Shown in pieces: positions 1 through 11,370 of a DNA stretch of 64,000 bases (position 1 is the stretch's first letter; each line of letters starts with the position of its first letter). The notes under the pieces were generated by a model. It did no database searches. It saw nothing but the letters and a program-made list of their open reading frames with translations, and had not been told where the DNA came from. The stretch is from Saprolegnia diclina VS20 (taxonomy: Eukaryota > Oomycota > Saprolegniomycetes > Saprolegniales > Saprolegniaceae): positions 153,961 through 217,960 of the forward strand of contig NW_008246103.1 of NCBI RefSeq assembly GCF_000281045.1. Direction: 5' to 3'. The translations under genes and the position numbers were made by a program.

Positions 1-139
1 GGTGGTGTTCTCACTTCATGCATGCTCTCGTGTGTCGTCGCCTCAGCTTCTTTCGACGCGTACGCACTGCTGCGTTTCGGTTCCAACGTGGGAAGAATGG
101 ACGCAAATGCCGTTTCTATGGAGAGGCTCGAGAGAGGTG

Positions 140-577
140 ATGATGGCGGACGCGGGACAGGCGCAGCGCGCCTTCTCAGGCGGACCACGGACACAGACGC
201 GAGCCATTTCCACTGCGTTCCAGAGCAACAAGGCAGAAGACACCAAGATCTTATTGCCAAAGTCGCTTCTTGCCAGACGCGATTACGGTGACGCATCCGA
301 ACTTACGCGGTCCCGGCAGTTGGTTTTGGAACAGCGCCGAATGCCACGGACTGCCGCCCAGACGCCCGGTGATGTTTACACCCCACGCTGCAATATTTCG
401 CGAGCAAGCGGCGTCGGGCGTCGGAGGCTCGAGGACGTGGCAGCCGGACGCAGCACCAATCGCAATATACAGGGAAAAAGCAAGACTGGGGTCGCGGCGG
501 CGCTGTCTGCGGCAGACAGGCTCGGTGGCGCCAGCTCCGTCGTCGATGCCATTGGTCGAATCTTGGCAAGGACTTGA
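140..577 (+). CDS. Possible hypothetical protein, 145 aa (weak)
   Basis: This open frame begins with two adjacent ATG codons (140 and 143) and ends in TGA. The frame is also open from there to the left window edge, so it could be the last exon of a gene that starts outside. The product is rich in Arg, Ala and Ser, with no membrane segment, signal peptide or motif that I recognise. Codon use is less GC-biased at third positions than in the clear genes nearby. I cannot assign a function, and the frame may not be coding. Confidence 0.28.
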   Translation: MMADAGQAQRAFSGGPRTQTRAISTAFQSNKAEDTKILLPKSLLARRDYGDASELTRSRQLVLEQRRMPRTAAQTPGDVYTPRCNISRASGVGRRRLEDVAAGRSTNRNIQGKSKTGVAAALSAADRLGGASSVVDAIGRILART

Positions 578-920
578 GCCCGCACCTGAACGCCACTTGA
601 ACTTGGGCCCGCTGCTTCATACAAAGATGCAGATCCTTCGCATCCTCGGCCATTGATTGGCCCGTGGCTTGAACTTGAAAATCGCGTGGTGTCCCGACGT
701 GACCGGTGCATCTGTTATAACATGGATCCGGTGGTTGGTATAACAGGTGCAAAGTGCACTTGACACGTGCAAAGTGCCGTTACCCGGGTGTTAACTGGCA
801 CAAGGTAAGTGTTATAGCGTCCAAGATCGCACGCGACCAGCTGCTGACAAATTGGCAACACCGCCGTCCGCTCATCACTTCGGTTCCTGCCCTTCCTCGC
901 TCAAGCAGTCTAGCAGCAGC
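578..920. promoter_or_regulatory. Upstream region of the AASS gene with a direct repeat
   Basis: No gene is visible in this gap. Just before the AASS start lies an exact 11-bp direct repeat, GTGCAAAGTGC, at 747-757 and 767-777, spaced 20 bp or about two helical turns. It is flanked by TTATAAC/GTATAACA-like sequences at about 715-745 and 812-816. A repeat pair on one face of the helix close to the start would suit a dimeric activator, but that is inference. Confidence 0.3.
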
Positions 921-3900
921 ATGAGCATGATGTTCCGCAAGAAGGCGCTGGCGCCGCTGAGCCTGACCCGCCACCTCTCGACGCGCCCGGCCAAGTGCGT
1001 CGGTGTCGTCCGCGAGGTCTACAACAAGTGGGAGCGGCGCGCGCCGCTGACGCCCGGCCACGTCCAGGAGCTCGTGCAGGCTGGCATCAACGTGCACGTG
1101 CAGCCGAGCAACCAGCGCATCTTCACCGACGACCAGTACACGGCGGCAGGCGCGGTGGTCACAAACGACCTCTCGGCGGCCAACGTCATTGTCGGCGTCA
1201 AGCAGGTGCCCATCGAGCATCTCCTCAACGACAAGACGTACCTCTTCTTCTCGCACACGATCAAGGCGCAGCCTGAGAACATGAAGCTCCTCGACGCGAT
1301 CTTGGAGAAGCGCATTCGCCTCATCGACTACGAGTGCATTACCGAGGGCGGGCAGCGCAACGGCCGCCGGCTCATTGCGTTTGGCTCGTACGCGGGCCGC
1401 GCCGGCATGCTCGCGGGCTTCCGCGGCCTCGGCGAGCGCCTCATCAACAAGGGCTACTCGTCGCCGTTCGTTAACATTGGCTCGGCGTACATGTACCAGG
1501 ACCTGGACCGGGCCAAGGCCGCGGTTGCGACCGCCGGCGAGCTCATCAAGAAGAACGGTCTTCCTGCCGACCTCGCGCCGCTCACCGTCGTCTTTACGGG
1601 CAGCGGCAACGTCTCGCAGGGTGCCCAAGAAGTGTTCAAGCTCCTCCCGCACGAGTTTGTGGCGCCCGAGGACCTCCCGCACCTCAAGCCCAACCGCCAC
1701 GTCGTCTATGGCTGCGTCGTCGATGAAAAGCACATGGTATGGACACATACCCACAAGGGTACCTCGTCTCACCCACCTTGGATTAGGTCGAGCACAAGAC
1801 CAAGAAGAACGACTTTACCAAGGAAGAGTACTACAAGCACCCGGAAGAGTACGAGCCGACGTTCCACAAGAAGGTTGCGCCATACACGTCGCTTCTTGTC
1901 AACTGCATGTACTGGGACGACCGGTACCCGCGCTTGATCACAAAGGACCAGATGGACGAGATCACGGCTGCCAGCGGCGGCGACCCCAAGCTCCTCGGCG
2001 TCGCCGACATCTCGTGCGACATTGGCGGCAGCGTCGAGTTCCTTGAAAAGTCGACGTACATTGAAGACCCGTTCTTCCTCTACGACATCAAGTCGCGCAC
2101 GGCCAAGTCGTCGCTGGCGGGCGAGCCCGGGTACAACCTTCAATGGCTAGAAGTCGACTCGATGCTGATCAACTATTCTTGTCTAGTGTCATGATGATGG
2201 GCGTTGATATTCTGCCGAGCGAGCTCCCGAGCGAATCGTCCAACCACTTTGGCAACCACCTCGTCGGCTTTCTCAAGAGCCTCTCGGGCGGCGAAAAGGT
2301 CATTCCGGACGAGCTCCAAGGCGCGGTGATTGCGGCCGACGGGCGCCTCTCGCCCAAGTACGAGTACATCAAGGAGATGCGCCGCGACCGCGAGCGGGCG
2401 GCGGGCCACGCGTATGCGTCGGCGGCGGCGGCAGTTGCCGGCTCAACGTGCGTCGAGCTCCAAGGCCACCTCTTTGACAGCGGCCTCATCAACAGCATCT
2501 TGGATCTCATCGAAGCGCACAACGGCGGCTTTGCGGTCGTCGAGTGCAAGGTCCGCCCCAACTTTAACGACGAGTCCAACACGACGGCCGCCAACATCTC
2601 GCGCGCTGTCGTCCAGATCAGCATGGACTCCCGGGTCCGTTGAGCGTCGTTTCGACTATGCGAGGATCTCACTCGATTGAACATTAGGCCGAGTTGGACG
2701 CGATGCTTGAAAAGATCCGCGCGCTCTCGAGCTTGACGCCGGGCGCAGCCGCGACGATCAAGGAGCTGCCGGACTATTGCATGGGCACGTACGACCAGAC
2801 GCTCTCGCAGCGCGCCGAGTCGGCCAAGGAAGGCGCGGGCATGACGTTCCAGGGCAGCGTGTCGGTGTCGGCGGCCAAGGAGCGCAAGCAGATCGTGTGC
2901 CTTGGCGCGGGCCTTGTCGCGTCGCCGCTCGTCGAGTACCTCACGCGCGACGCCAACCACTCGCTGACCGTGGTCTCGGGCCTCAAGGGGGAAGCCGACG
3001 CGATGGCCGCCAAGTACAAGCACCGCAGCGTGACGCCGGCGACGATCAACGTCGGTACGCAAAAGGACGCGGTGGCGTCACTCGTGGCATCGGCCGACTG
3101 CGTTGTCTCGCTCTTGCCGGCGCCGATGCACGTTGACATTGCCAAAGCGTGTCTCTCGTCCAAGGTGCCGCTCGTGACGGCGAGCTACATTTCGCCCGAG
3201 ATGCAGGCGCTCAACGACTTGGCGGTTGCGCAGCGCATTCCGATTCTGTGCGAACTCGGCTTGGACCCGGGCATGGACCACATGAGTGCGATGAAGATCA
3301 TTGACGAAGTCCAGGCGCAGAACGGCCGCGTCGTGTCGTTTTCGTCCGTCTGCGGCGGTCTCCCCGCGCCCGAAGCCGCCGACAACCCGATCGCGTACAA
3401 GTTTTCGTGGTCGCCGCGCGGCGTGCTCACGGCGGCCCTCAACTCGGCGCAGTACCTCAAGAACGGACAAGTTGTCCAAATTCCGGGGTATATCTTTCAA
3501 AACACTCTAGTAAATGCGCACTCAGTGTGGTGTAGGGAGGCGCTGTTGACGAGCGCGGAGCGCGTCAACTTTTTGCCGGCGTTTGCGCTCGAGCAGATCC
3601 CGAACCGCAACTCGCTGCCGTACGCGCAGGTGTACAACATCCCGGACGCCGACTCGATCTTCCGCGGCACGCTCCGGTACGCGGGCAACTGCGCCATCAT
3701 GCACCAGTGCCGCCTCCTCGGGTTGCTCAACACGAACGAGACGGCGCTGCCAGCGACGTGGCCCGAGCTCATTGCGCAGCTCAAGGCCGGCATGAGCAGC
3801 CGCTTGACGCCGGACGCCGAGGCGTTCCTTTCATGGCTCGGCCTCGACGATAGCAGTGCGCTCATTGACCCGTCGGCAACGTCGACGATCGATGCGTTCT

Positions 3901-4229
3901 GCGCGCTCTTGATTCAGAAGCTCTCGTACCTCCCGGGCGAGCGCGACATGGCCATCATGCACCACGAGTTCCACGTCGACTTTGCCGACCGCCGCGAACT
4001 CATCACGTCGACGTACGTTGGCTACGGCGACGACGAGAGCACGGTCATGGCCAAGACGGTTGGCATGAGCGCAGCGATCGGCGTCGACTTGATTCTGCGC
4101 GGCGACGTCCTTGGCCACGGTGTCTTGACGCCGACGACGCCCGACATTTACACGCCGGGCCTCGCGCGCCTCGAAGCCGAAGGCATCCGCTTCATCGAGA
4201 AGAGCCGCGTGCTGCCCAAGACCCACTAA
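921..4229 (+). CDS. AASS: Alpha-aminoadipic semialdehyde synthase (bifunctional LKR/SDH), mitochondrial
   Basis: The product joins lysine and 2-oxoglutarate to saccharopine (N-terminal lysine-ketoglutarate reductase) and then cleaves saccharopine to glutamate and aminoadipic semialdehyde (C-terminal saccharopine dehydrogenase), the first steps of mitochondrial lysine breakdown. Exons are 921-1736, 1787-2130, 2187-2634, 2688-3487 and 3536-4229, giving 1033 aa against about 930 in animals. The start is the first ATG after an in-frame TTG at 852. The first 25 residues are Arg/Ser rich without acids (RHLSTRPAK), as in a mitochondrial presequence. The LKR part opens with GVVREVYNKWERRAPLTP at about residues 30-50; the SDH Rossmann motif CLGAGLVASPL lies near residue 605, followed by CELGLDPGMDHM. 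The last intron (3488-3535, 48 nt) has no in-frame stop, so its retention would only add 16 residues. It converges with the Dicer-like gene. Confidence 0.94.
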
Positions 4230-4698
4230 GCACGATAGACAAGAGTATGTACGACCTACTGGCTAGGTGGAGGACGTGAAATGAAAAACAAATTTGCGTG
4301 TGCTTGTCGTGTCCCATGGTGGGGACCACGGCGGCTTGCCATCGCTGACATGGTCGCAAGGGCTCGCCGTTCGGGGACCGACTGGCATCGCTGGCGCTGG
4401 TTGTGTGGCGCGGGTGCCGTCCCGAGGCGCTTCTGAATGTAGGCTTTTCTGTGATAGATGATGCCCTTATTGTCACTGGTCATCGCTCACCAGTCCTGTC
4501 CCTGTCGACTGAAAGGGTATCCTTCCGGGCCATGTGGGCCGTGGCTGCTCGGGTGCTCGGGTTAGGGTAACGACCGCGACCAATGCACGCGCATCCGAGT
4601 CTACGTGCGGGCGACGAACCAAGCTTCATGACACCGCCCGTATGCACTGCTGGCGAGTGTTTGGTGATGGATTGTTGAAACGAAAAGGGCGTGGGGTA
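4230..4698. other. Convergent intergenic gap
   Basis: This lies between the 3' ends of AASS (+) and the Dicer-like gene (-) and should hold both polyadenylation regions. I see no RNA gene or repeat. The reading frames across it lack conserved motifs. Confidence 0.5.
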
Positions 4699-7634
4699 TT
4701 AGGGAAAGCCGAGGAGCTGCATGGCCTTTGTGGCGGCTCGTTCGGTCGCGACGTCCTTGGTCGTGGCGCTGGCCCGACACACGAGGAAGCCGTCGATGAG
4801 AAGTGCGATAGCGTGGTGCGTTGTCGCATCGGTACGCGTCATCGGCGTCGTGGCTTGGAAGATCACGTCGGCGGTCGGATGCACCTTGCGGAGGTACGTG
4901 AGCAACCGCTGGCGCGGCGAGAGCCACTCGCGATGCCGCACGACCTACGCCGAAGCGAAAATCAACTCGCGAGATCAATACAACGCCTGGCAGCGCACCT
5001 CGGGCAGGAGCGAAAAGAGCGCGTCATGCAAGAAGCCATCGACGGGCATCAGGGACCACTAGTCGTCGCATTTCTTAGCCCAGAATCAAAGCAAGCAAAG
5101 GGTACATTTTCGAGAAATGAGGCGGCGAGGAGCGCTTCAAACACATCCGCAAGGACCGCGGGGACGCGGAGGCCGTTGGCGACGACGTTGGTGCCGAGGC
5201 GAACGACATCGCCAAAGCCGTGGGCCGCGCCGACGTTGCCGAGCCGAGCGTTGTTGACGAGCGCCGACCGGAGTTTGGACAAGAGGTTTTCCTACAAGTT
5301 GGTACGTCAGTCCTTGCGCAAGAGAAGACCAGCCTGTCAACGTGGTGGTGCGGAAAAGCGCTATAGAGATGGTACGAGACGACGACTTCAAGCACGGCAT
5401 CGCCGAGAAACTCGAGCCGCTCGTAGTTGCCAGGACCACTGGGAATGTACGCGTCTTGATCGATGATCGGATTCCGAAACGACTTGTGCGTCAGCGCGCG
5501 GACCCACACGTGCGTGCGCGAGAGACGTGGCACGCTGGCATGGGCAGCTTCAAACGTTTGCTTCTGCGCCACAAGCAACGCTGCTTGCGGGTGCGCTTGA
5601 AACGCCGCCGCGTCTTCGTCCAAGTAGATTTGCGCGGCTGCCATCAGCGCATCTTCCGAGAGGAAGAGAAGGTCGTGGAGCTCCGGGTCGTACGCGGCGA
5701 CCATGGCCGAAACGAGGGTGCGGACGGCCGCCATGCCGTCGTCGAGGCCCTATTCCATATCGTCAGCATTTTACTTGTAGTCGCAGACGGACGAGGTCGA
5801 TGAGAAGCGCGCCAAGAAGAGCTTCCAAGCAGTCGGCGGCCATCTTTCGCACCGCTTTTCTACACGCTGATGAGATGTTGGAGACGGACCTTGGCCTGTC
5901 GTACACGGGTGCGGTCGTCACGTCATGGGCGCAGAGGACGAGATGCTGGAGACCCAATTTCATGGCCATTTCGCCGATCGTCTCGTTGCTCACGATGCTG
6001 GCTCGCATGGTTGCGAGCTGTCCCTCGGGGGCCGCACGCAGCTAGTTTCAAGTGTGCGCGATAAGATCTGACAACACGTCGTCCGCATACCCGAAGAAAG
6101 GTGGCGCCCGCCGCCACGAGACTCAGCGCCGCATCGCCAAGAAACTCGAGGCGGCCATACGACCGCAGGTACGGCGACAGATCCATTGGCTTGAAGTCTC
6201 GGTCGTCGTGGGCGTCCACAATCGCCTCGAGCTCCGACATCTACACCACCTTGTTACGCTTTGTCCGAGCTTGTAACGCGGATACCGGCGCTTTTCGCTT
6301 CTTGGTGGATAGCAGCGACGGGCGAGAGAGCGGCATGCCCAGTCGCACGCGCGCGTGGATGGCGGGGGCGCAGTTGGCCGAATGGATGCCGCACTCGACG
6401 TACGAGATGTGCAGGAATGCTTCATGGCAGAGCGCCGGGTTCCGGAAGGAGAGACCCCACGTCGCTTGCAAGTGGCGCAGTCTTCGGGCGTGGGCCAACG
6501 CTCTCGTCACAAGCGGCAGCGCCGTAGCGATCTAAACCCATAAGAGCACCGTGTCTCGAGATACCACTGTACTTCGATGACGTCGGCCTTGAGACCCGAG
6601 AGGAAGCACTCGGACGCGCGCTGATCAAAGCTGCATTTCTCCACCGGCGTGGCCTTGCAGTGGATGGCCCCCAAGCGCTGGTGGAAATTGAACTGGCGCA
6701 AATCGGCGACGCCGTCGTGGGCGGGTGCCCCCTGTCCTTCGTGGTAGACTCGGCCCTATCGAGGAGGTGATATCTCCAGTCCTAACATGTTCGTGGAGCG
6801 GAGGAGCCAATGTACCAGAAACGCATTGGCGCGGTCGACGCGGAAGTAGTCTGCGGTGCTCCGTGAGACATCACCGTTCCGAAGATGATGGCAACCTCGT
6901 TTGGGGCTTGTCGACACAACGTGGTACTTGAGCCGCGCCTCCGAGTACGTGGCCATGAACGCATGGGCCGTCATCGACGACGACGCTTGTACGTAGTCCA
7001 AGAGCGCAGGGAGCGGCAAGAGGGCTCCGATGCCAAAGCCGAGGCGATGCGACGCAGTCACCTAGGTCGCACATGGCATTCCATCGTCTCGTTGAAGCGA
7101 GGTTGGTACGTGACGCAGGGTCTCGGGCGTCTGGTCCTTCCGAGAGACGAAGCGCGGGTAGAGGTGCATGCCATTTTCACCTTGAAATCCCGGAAGATCC
7201 GAGATGGGGATGCGAAGCAGCTGCCAGAGCACAAACTGCTCAAACGAAAGCATCGCGTCGTGCTCGATATGCGGCAGGTCGGCCACGTGCGGTGGCAGCT
7301 CCTGTGGCACGAGCGCCAGCGTGCACGTGACGCCACTGCGCACATACTCGATCTACCGCGTGTGCATGAGATGAAGAAGCACCAGGACGAGCAAGCGCTT
7401 ACCGGTGGCATGGCGTCGGCGCCGAGGAGGAAGAAGCCGTCAAAGATGTACTCGTCGGCGTCGACCACGATGCTTGTCTTCTCCATGTCCTCGAGAGAGA
7501 CTAGAGGTAGACATGAGAAGCGGCTGCATGCGCATGCGTCTACCTTCGGCCGTCCACTGCATGACCACGCCAACCGTCATGCTGGCGATCGCGGGGTTTT
7601 CACGGGTCAAGTGTCCGGATAATGAAACAACCAT
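4699..7634 (-). CDS. Compact Dicer-like double RNase III protein without helicase
   Basis: It should cut double-stranded RNA into small RNAs. Exons in order: 7634-7544, 7500-7403, 7352-7110, 7061-6816, 6755-6573, 6531-6286, 6240-6091, 6041-5905, 5859-5793, 5749-5342, 5291-5106, 5058-4999, 4944-4699, giving about 786 aa. RNase IIIa (about 300-485) has FRNPALCHEAF, YGRLEFLGDA and ADCLEALLGAL. RNase IIIb (about 560-685) has LTHKSFRNP, NYERLEFLGDAVLE and LADVFEALLAA. The four metal-binding acids (E and D of LEFLGD; D and E of the second motif) are present in both. A dsRBD ends the protein (about 710-786). The first 290 residues may be a platform/PAZ-like part, but I cannot identify PAZ. No helicase is encoded here or in the 1.3 kb upstream. 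A possible extra 45-nt intron at 6895-6851 would shorten the product to 771 aa. The start is the first in-frame ATG after a GTG at 7661. Confidence 0.85.
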
Positions 7635-8991
7635 CGCCGTATCCGGTGCCGGTTGGCTCACGTGAGCTGGTCAGTTTACCGGCTCAACCTTGAAGCTATG
7701 CGTTGGGAGTCCCTCTAGCGGTTGCGCTCTCGAAGAGTTGACACCTACGCAAGAAGACTTTGGCGACGACCTTGTTTTGCCCTGGACGTCTTGATGGTCG
7801 AGCTCTGGGGCTGTTCATGATGGGGTTAGAACAGGGTGGCCAATGAAACGTTACCGAGACTACTTGCGTCGTCGGGGAAAGCTGCTGAGAGATCAAATAC
7901 GTAGGGACATTGCCACAGAGAATGCTAGTAGCAAAAGATCGTGCGAAAAACAAAATGCGAGCTGGAGGCAGACTGCGTTATTCGTTGCTGGTCGGTTTCA
8001 AACCTCCCACCGCGACAAAAAGCGGTGATTCACCAAAAAGGTTCGGCTCATCCTGGGCCTATTTCCAGTGTGAACATACTGGTATGAGTTTGGCTCTGCG
8101 GTCTGGCGGCACTCACTACGATAATCTCGAAGAAGTATTGCAAATGCGCGTGGTAGTCCTCGCACAAGGTTCTAGTCGTTGCTGTAAGCAAGGGACGTGG
8201 TGACGCTTCGATAGCCCCCATCGATAACGAAAAGCCTACCGGTACGTGCACGGACCTTTGTCGCATTTTTCTCGTGGTGGCACCATTGTAGTTGCCATTT
8301 GACGAGCCACCGACCGATGCTCCGAGTGGCCGCATGCGTCTTTGTCGTGCGATCGTGTATGCAGGACTCGCCGATCAGTTGGTTCTCTATACTTTGCTTT
8401 ATCATACCACCAGATAGCAATGAATGGTGCAAGGTTGTTCCACCAGGGCTCTCCCAAAACGCGGTACTGGTGGACCCAAAAGGGAGAAATCTACCAGAAG
8501 AAAGAAATTTGCACTGAAATTACGGTGATTCTATTTGCCAACGTGTCGGTATGAAACGGTTCCATTTGTATCCACTTTAAAGACACGCCCGCCAGGAATA
8601 CGTGAACTAGAATCCGGTGTAATTCCTATAACCTCGTTCGTCCACCAATCAGACGCGACGCTGTTCACCAGGCTGGGTCCTGCATCACGTGGTGCCAGTA
8701 TTTCAGTACTGGATCGTTTGGTGGATACAAAAAAGTCGTATAAATCCTTTGCCGAGGACGTACCCATATGACCAACTTCAACACAGAGGGCCAACTTCAA
8801 CCACGCATGGCGGACTGCAATACCAGCTTCAATACCCTCTTCTTCAACGTCACTCGAGCTACTGCTTTGCGACCACGCCTTTGGCTGCCCAGCCGGTCGG
8901 GCGATGCCACATGACCTGTTTGGCCTCTGCACGGCCGCGTTTGATCTACAGCGCATTCACTTTTCCATTTACCACCTCCAACTCAAGGACC
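7635..8991. other. Intergenic region between the Dicer-like gene and the sugar transporter
   Basis: This is a divergent promoter region of about 1.36 kb. Frames on both strands are short, have no motif and do not show the codon bias of the genes on either side. I looked in particular for Dicer helicase exons (a DExD/H ATP-binding motif or a helicase C motif) on the minus strand and saw none. Confidence 0.5.
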
Positions 8992-10530
8992 ATGGCTGGC
9001 GGTATTGCGATCCTCCCGGGCGGCGGCGCGGACAACACGCCGACCGAAGGCTCCCGCGCGTATGCGATCGTCGTCTGCGTCTTTGCGTCTCTTGGTGGTA
9101 TCTTCTTCGGCTACGATCAAGGCGTCACGGGCGGTGTCCTCGTCATGGACTCGTTCCTCAACGACTTTTGCATCGGCCACAATGGTAACACGGGCACGCA
9201 GTGCCGCGCCTCGTCGTCGGACCTCCCGGACAACTGGTCGACGTTCACGACGCTCTTCAACGTGCTCTACTACATGGGCTGCATCGTTGGCGCGTACCTC
9301 GGTGGCTACATTGCCGACAAGTATGGCCGCCGCGCGACCATCTTCTCGGCCGGTGTCCTCTTTTGCGCCGGCACGCTCATGCTCGTCCTCACCAACAAGG
9401 GCAACCACACGCTCGCCTTGATCGCGCGCATCATCCAGGGCTTCGGCGTCGGTAACTCGTCCTTCTCGCTGCCCATCTTTGGTGCCGAGATGGCCCCGAA
9501 GGAGCTCCGTGGTATGCTTTCGGGCTTTATGCAAATGTCGATCGTCACGGGTCTCCTCCTTGCCGGCATCATCAACTATGTGGTGCAAAACGACGAGCAC
9601 GGCTGGCGCGTCACCAACGCTGTCGCAATGGCCTTCCCGGTCATTGTCATGGCCGGTATCTTTTGCGTGCCCGAGTCGCCGCGCTGGACGTATAAGGCCA
9701 AGGGTCGCGCCCAAGCCGAGTCTGCCCTCAAGCGCCTTCGTCGTACCGACAACGTCGGTGCTGAGCTCCAGGCCATTGGTGACGCCATTAAAGAAGAAGG
9801 CGACAACACGTCGACGTGGGCTGATCTGTGGCACCCGTCGATTCGCCCGCGCCTTATCATTGCCTGCTCGCTCCAGCTCCTCCAGCAAGCCACCGGTATC
9901 AACCCGATCTTCACGTACGGCGGTCAGATCTTCAAGGATGTCGTCGGCGACGGTATCGTGTCGCTCCTCATCTTCCAGATTGTCAACTTCCTCTCGACAA
10001 TTCCGGCTATGTACTGGGTCGATAAGGTCGGTCGCCGCAAGCTCCTCCTTGTCGGTGCCGCGGGTATGGTCATCGGCCACTTGGTGTCTGCGATCTCGTT
10101 CACGGCTGGCTGCAAGGGCGACACGAGCAAGTCGGACTGCTCGACGGGCGCGGGCTGGACCATGATTGTCTTCACGGCCTTCTTCATCTTCAACTTTGCG
10201 ATCTCGTGGGGCCCCGTGTGCTGGATCTACCCGGCCGAGATCTTCCCCATGAACGTCCGCGCCAAGGCCGTCTCGGCGTCGACGATGACCAACTGGTGCA
10301 TGGGCTCGCTCATGATCGGCATCCCCAAGCTCTTCCCGTACCTCAACATCAACGGCGTCTTCTTCCTCTTCACGGCGCTCTGCGCGCTTGCCGGTGTCTA
10401 CGTCTGGTTCAAGTGCCCGGAAACCAAGGGCCTCCTCCTCGAAGACATCGAGCTTCTGTTCGGCAACGGCTTGCCGGCTCGTGTCCCGAAGAGCGTCGAT
10501 GTCGAGACGCCCAAGCGCGACGAAGCGTAA
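8992..10530 (+). CDS. Major facilitator sugar transporter (sugar porter family)
   Basis: This is a 512-residue plasma-membrane type transporter, probably a proton-coupled hexose symporter. Family marks are all present: GIFFGYDQGVTGG in helix 1, DKYGRRATIF in the helix 2-3 loop, PESPRWTYKAKGR after helix 6, QQATGINPIF in helix 7, DKVGRRKLLLVGA in the helix 8-9 loop, and PETKG after helix 12. Twelve hydrophobic stretches can be counted. An extracellular loop between helices 1 and 2 carries two Cys and looks glycosylation-compatible. The ATG at 8992 is the first that leaves a short cytosolic N terminus; the open frame extends upstream but without transporter-like sequence. No intron is needed. 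The substrate cannot be told from sequence. Confidence 0.95.
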   Translation: MAGGIAILPGGGADNTPTEGSRAYAIVVCVFASLGGIFFGYDQGVTGGVLVMDSFLNDFCIGHNGNTGTQCRASSSDLPDNWSTFTTLFNVLYYMGCIVGAYLGGYIADKYGRRATIFSAGVLFCAGTLMLVLTNKGNHTLALIARIIQGFGVGNSSFSLPIFGAEMAPKELRGMLSGFMQMSIVTGLLLAGIINYVVQNDEHGWRVTNAVAMAFPVIVMAGIFCVPESPRWTYKAKGRAQAESALKRLRRTDNVGAELQAIGDAIKEEGDNTSTWADLWHPSIRPRLIIACSLQLLQQATGINPIFTYGGQIFKDVVGDGIVSLLIFQIVNFLSTIPAMYWVDKVGRRKLLLVGAAGMVIGHLVSAISFTAGCKGDTSKSDCSTGAGWTMIVFTAFFIFNFAISWGPVCWIYPAEIFPMNVRAKAVSASTMTNWCMGSLMIGIPKLFPYLNINGVFFLFTALCALAGVYVWFKCPETKGLLLEDIELLFGNGLPARVPKSVDVETPKRDEA

Positions 10531-11370
10531 ACTGTCCTGTATGAATAGCACGACTACTATGGTGAGTAGTAAGCGGCATGAATGAAATGTGTACATTGTA
10601 AACCGAAACTCTAGTATGAAGTCCAACTTCCGAACACAACGTCTAGCAATGTCTATAAAAAAAACGTGGAGGCTCTGAAGGAAGATCACGCGACCCATAG
10701 TTTTCTTGGGACGACAGCCTTTAGCAGTTACCTCTTGTGCCTATCAAAAGCACTCAGACGCCCAAGGCGTTGCTCTATTATTGGCTGCTCTATTGGTGTA
10801 GCAAGGCTTTGGGTCGGGCCCTGGATCAGTCCTACGTACACAGTCGACGCCAAGATTCAGTCTCTCACCAAGCATATCTGCATTGCTATCGTCGAGCAAT
10901 GCAACTAGCTCGCCACATGCCTTGTTTGTCAGCGTCCTATGCTCCTCGTGCCTTGTAGCGCTGTCGGCTAATGTGTAAACGCGAAACAATGGATGCCTAC
11001 TCGATCGATCCATGGCTTGGGATAGCCAGAAATGAGCTCGCATTGCGCCAAGCGCACAAAATCCGGGATTTCTGTGAACTCGCGTCCCTCACGACTGCGA
11101 AATGTGCTGCACCACAGGCTCCTGTACAGTCCCATCCTAACGGTTTCTCGGCAGGACTATCTCACTGATAGATTGATACACATCGCCTTGTCCCGACCTC
11201 GTGGTTTGAGAGCTGTGTAGATATGAATATCCAGTGCTCAACCAATGTATGAGGCGTATATATCTTTATGTAGATTTCAGGAGCTTGCGTACGACCTCGC
11301 GAGCTATGACTCGGCGAGTGGGGTCCACCACGGGATGGATTTCTCGGTGCGCAGCTCTGTGAGCACGTTT
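10531..11370. other. Intergenic region left of the foldback element
   Basis: This stretch follows the transporter stop. I see no convincing gene or RNA. Frames are short and AT-richer than the genes. Confidence 0.45.

Noticed and set aside
852-920. Upstream TTG start for AASS
   Set aside because: Eukaryotic translation does not normally start at TTG, and the ATG at 921 gives a good mitochondrial presequence.
4534-5466. 310-residue plus-strand frame
   Set aside because: It is antisense to the Dicer 3' exons, whose minus-strand frame carries RNase III and dsRBD motifs.
6241-7064. In-frame TAG codons in the Dicer-like gene, suggesting a pseudogene
   Set aside because: Each stop falls inside a 43-61 nt GT..TAG intron; after splicing the frame stays open and both catalytic sites are intact.
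7611-7626. TCCGGATAAT resembling foldback element ends
   Set aside because: It lies in coding sequence of the first Dicer exon and has no second end or arms.
8983-10698. 571-residue minus-strand frame opposite the sugar transporter
   Set aside because: The composition (Asp/Glu/Arg/His repeats) is that of an antisense frame; the plus strand shows a complete transporter.
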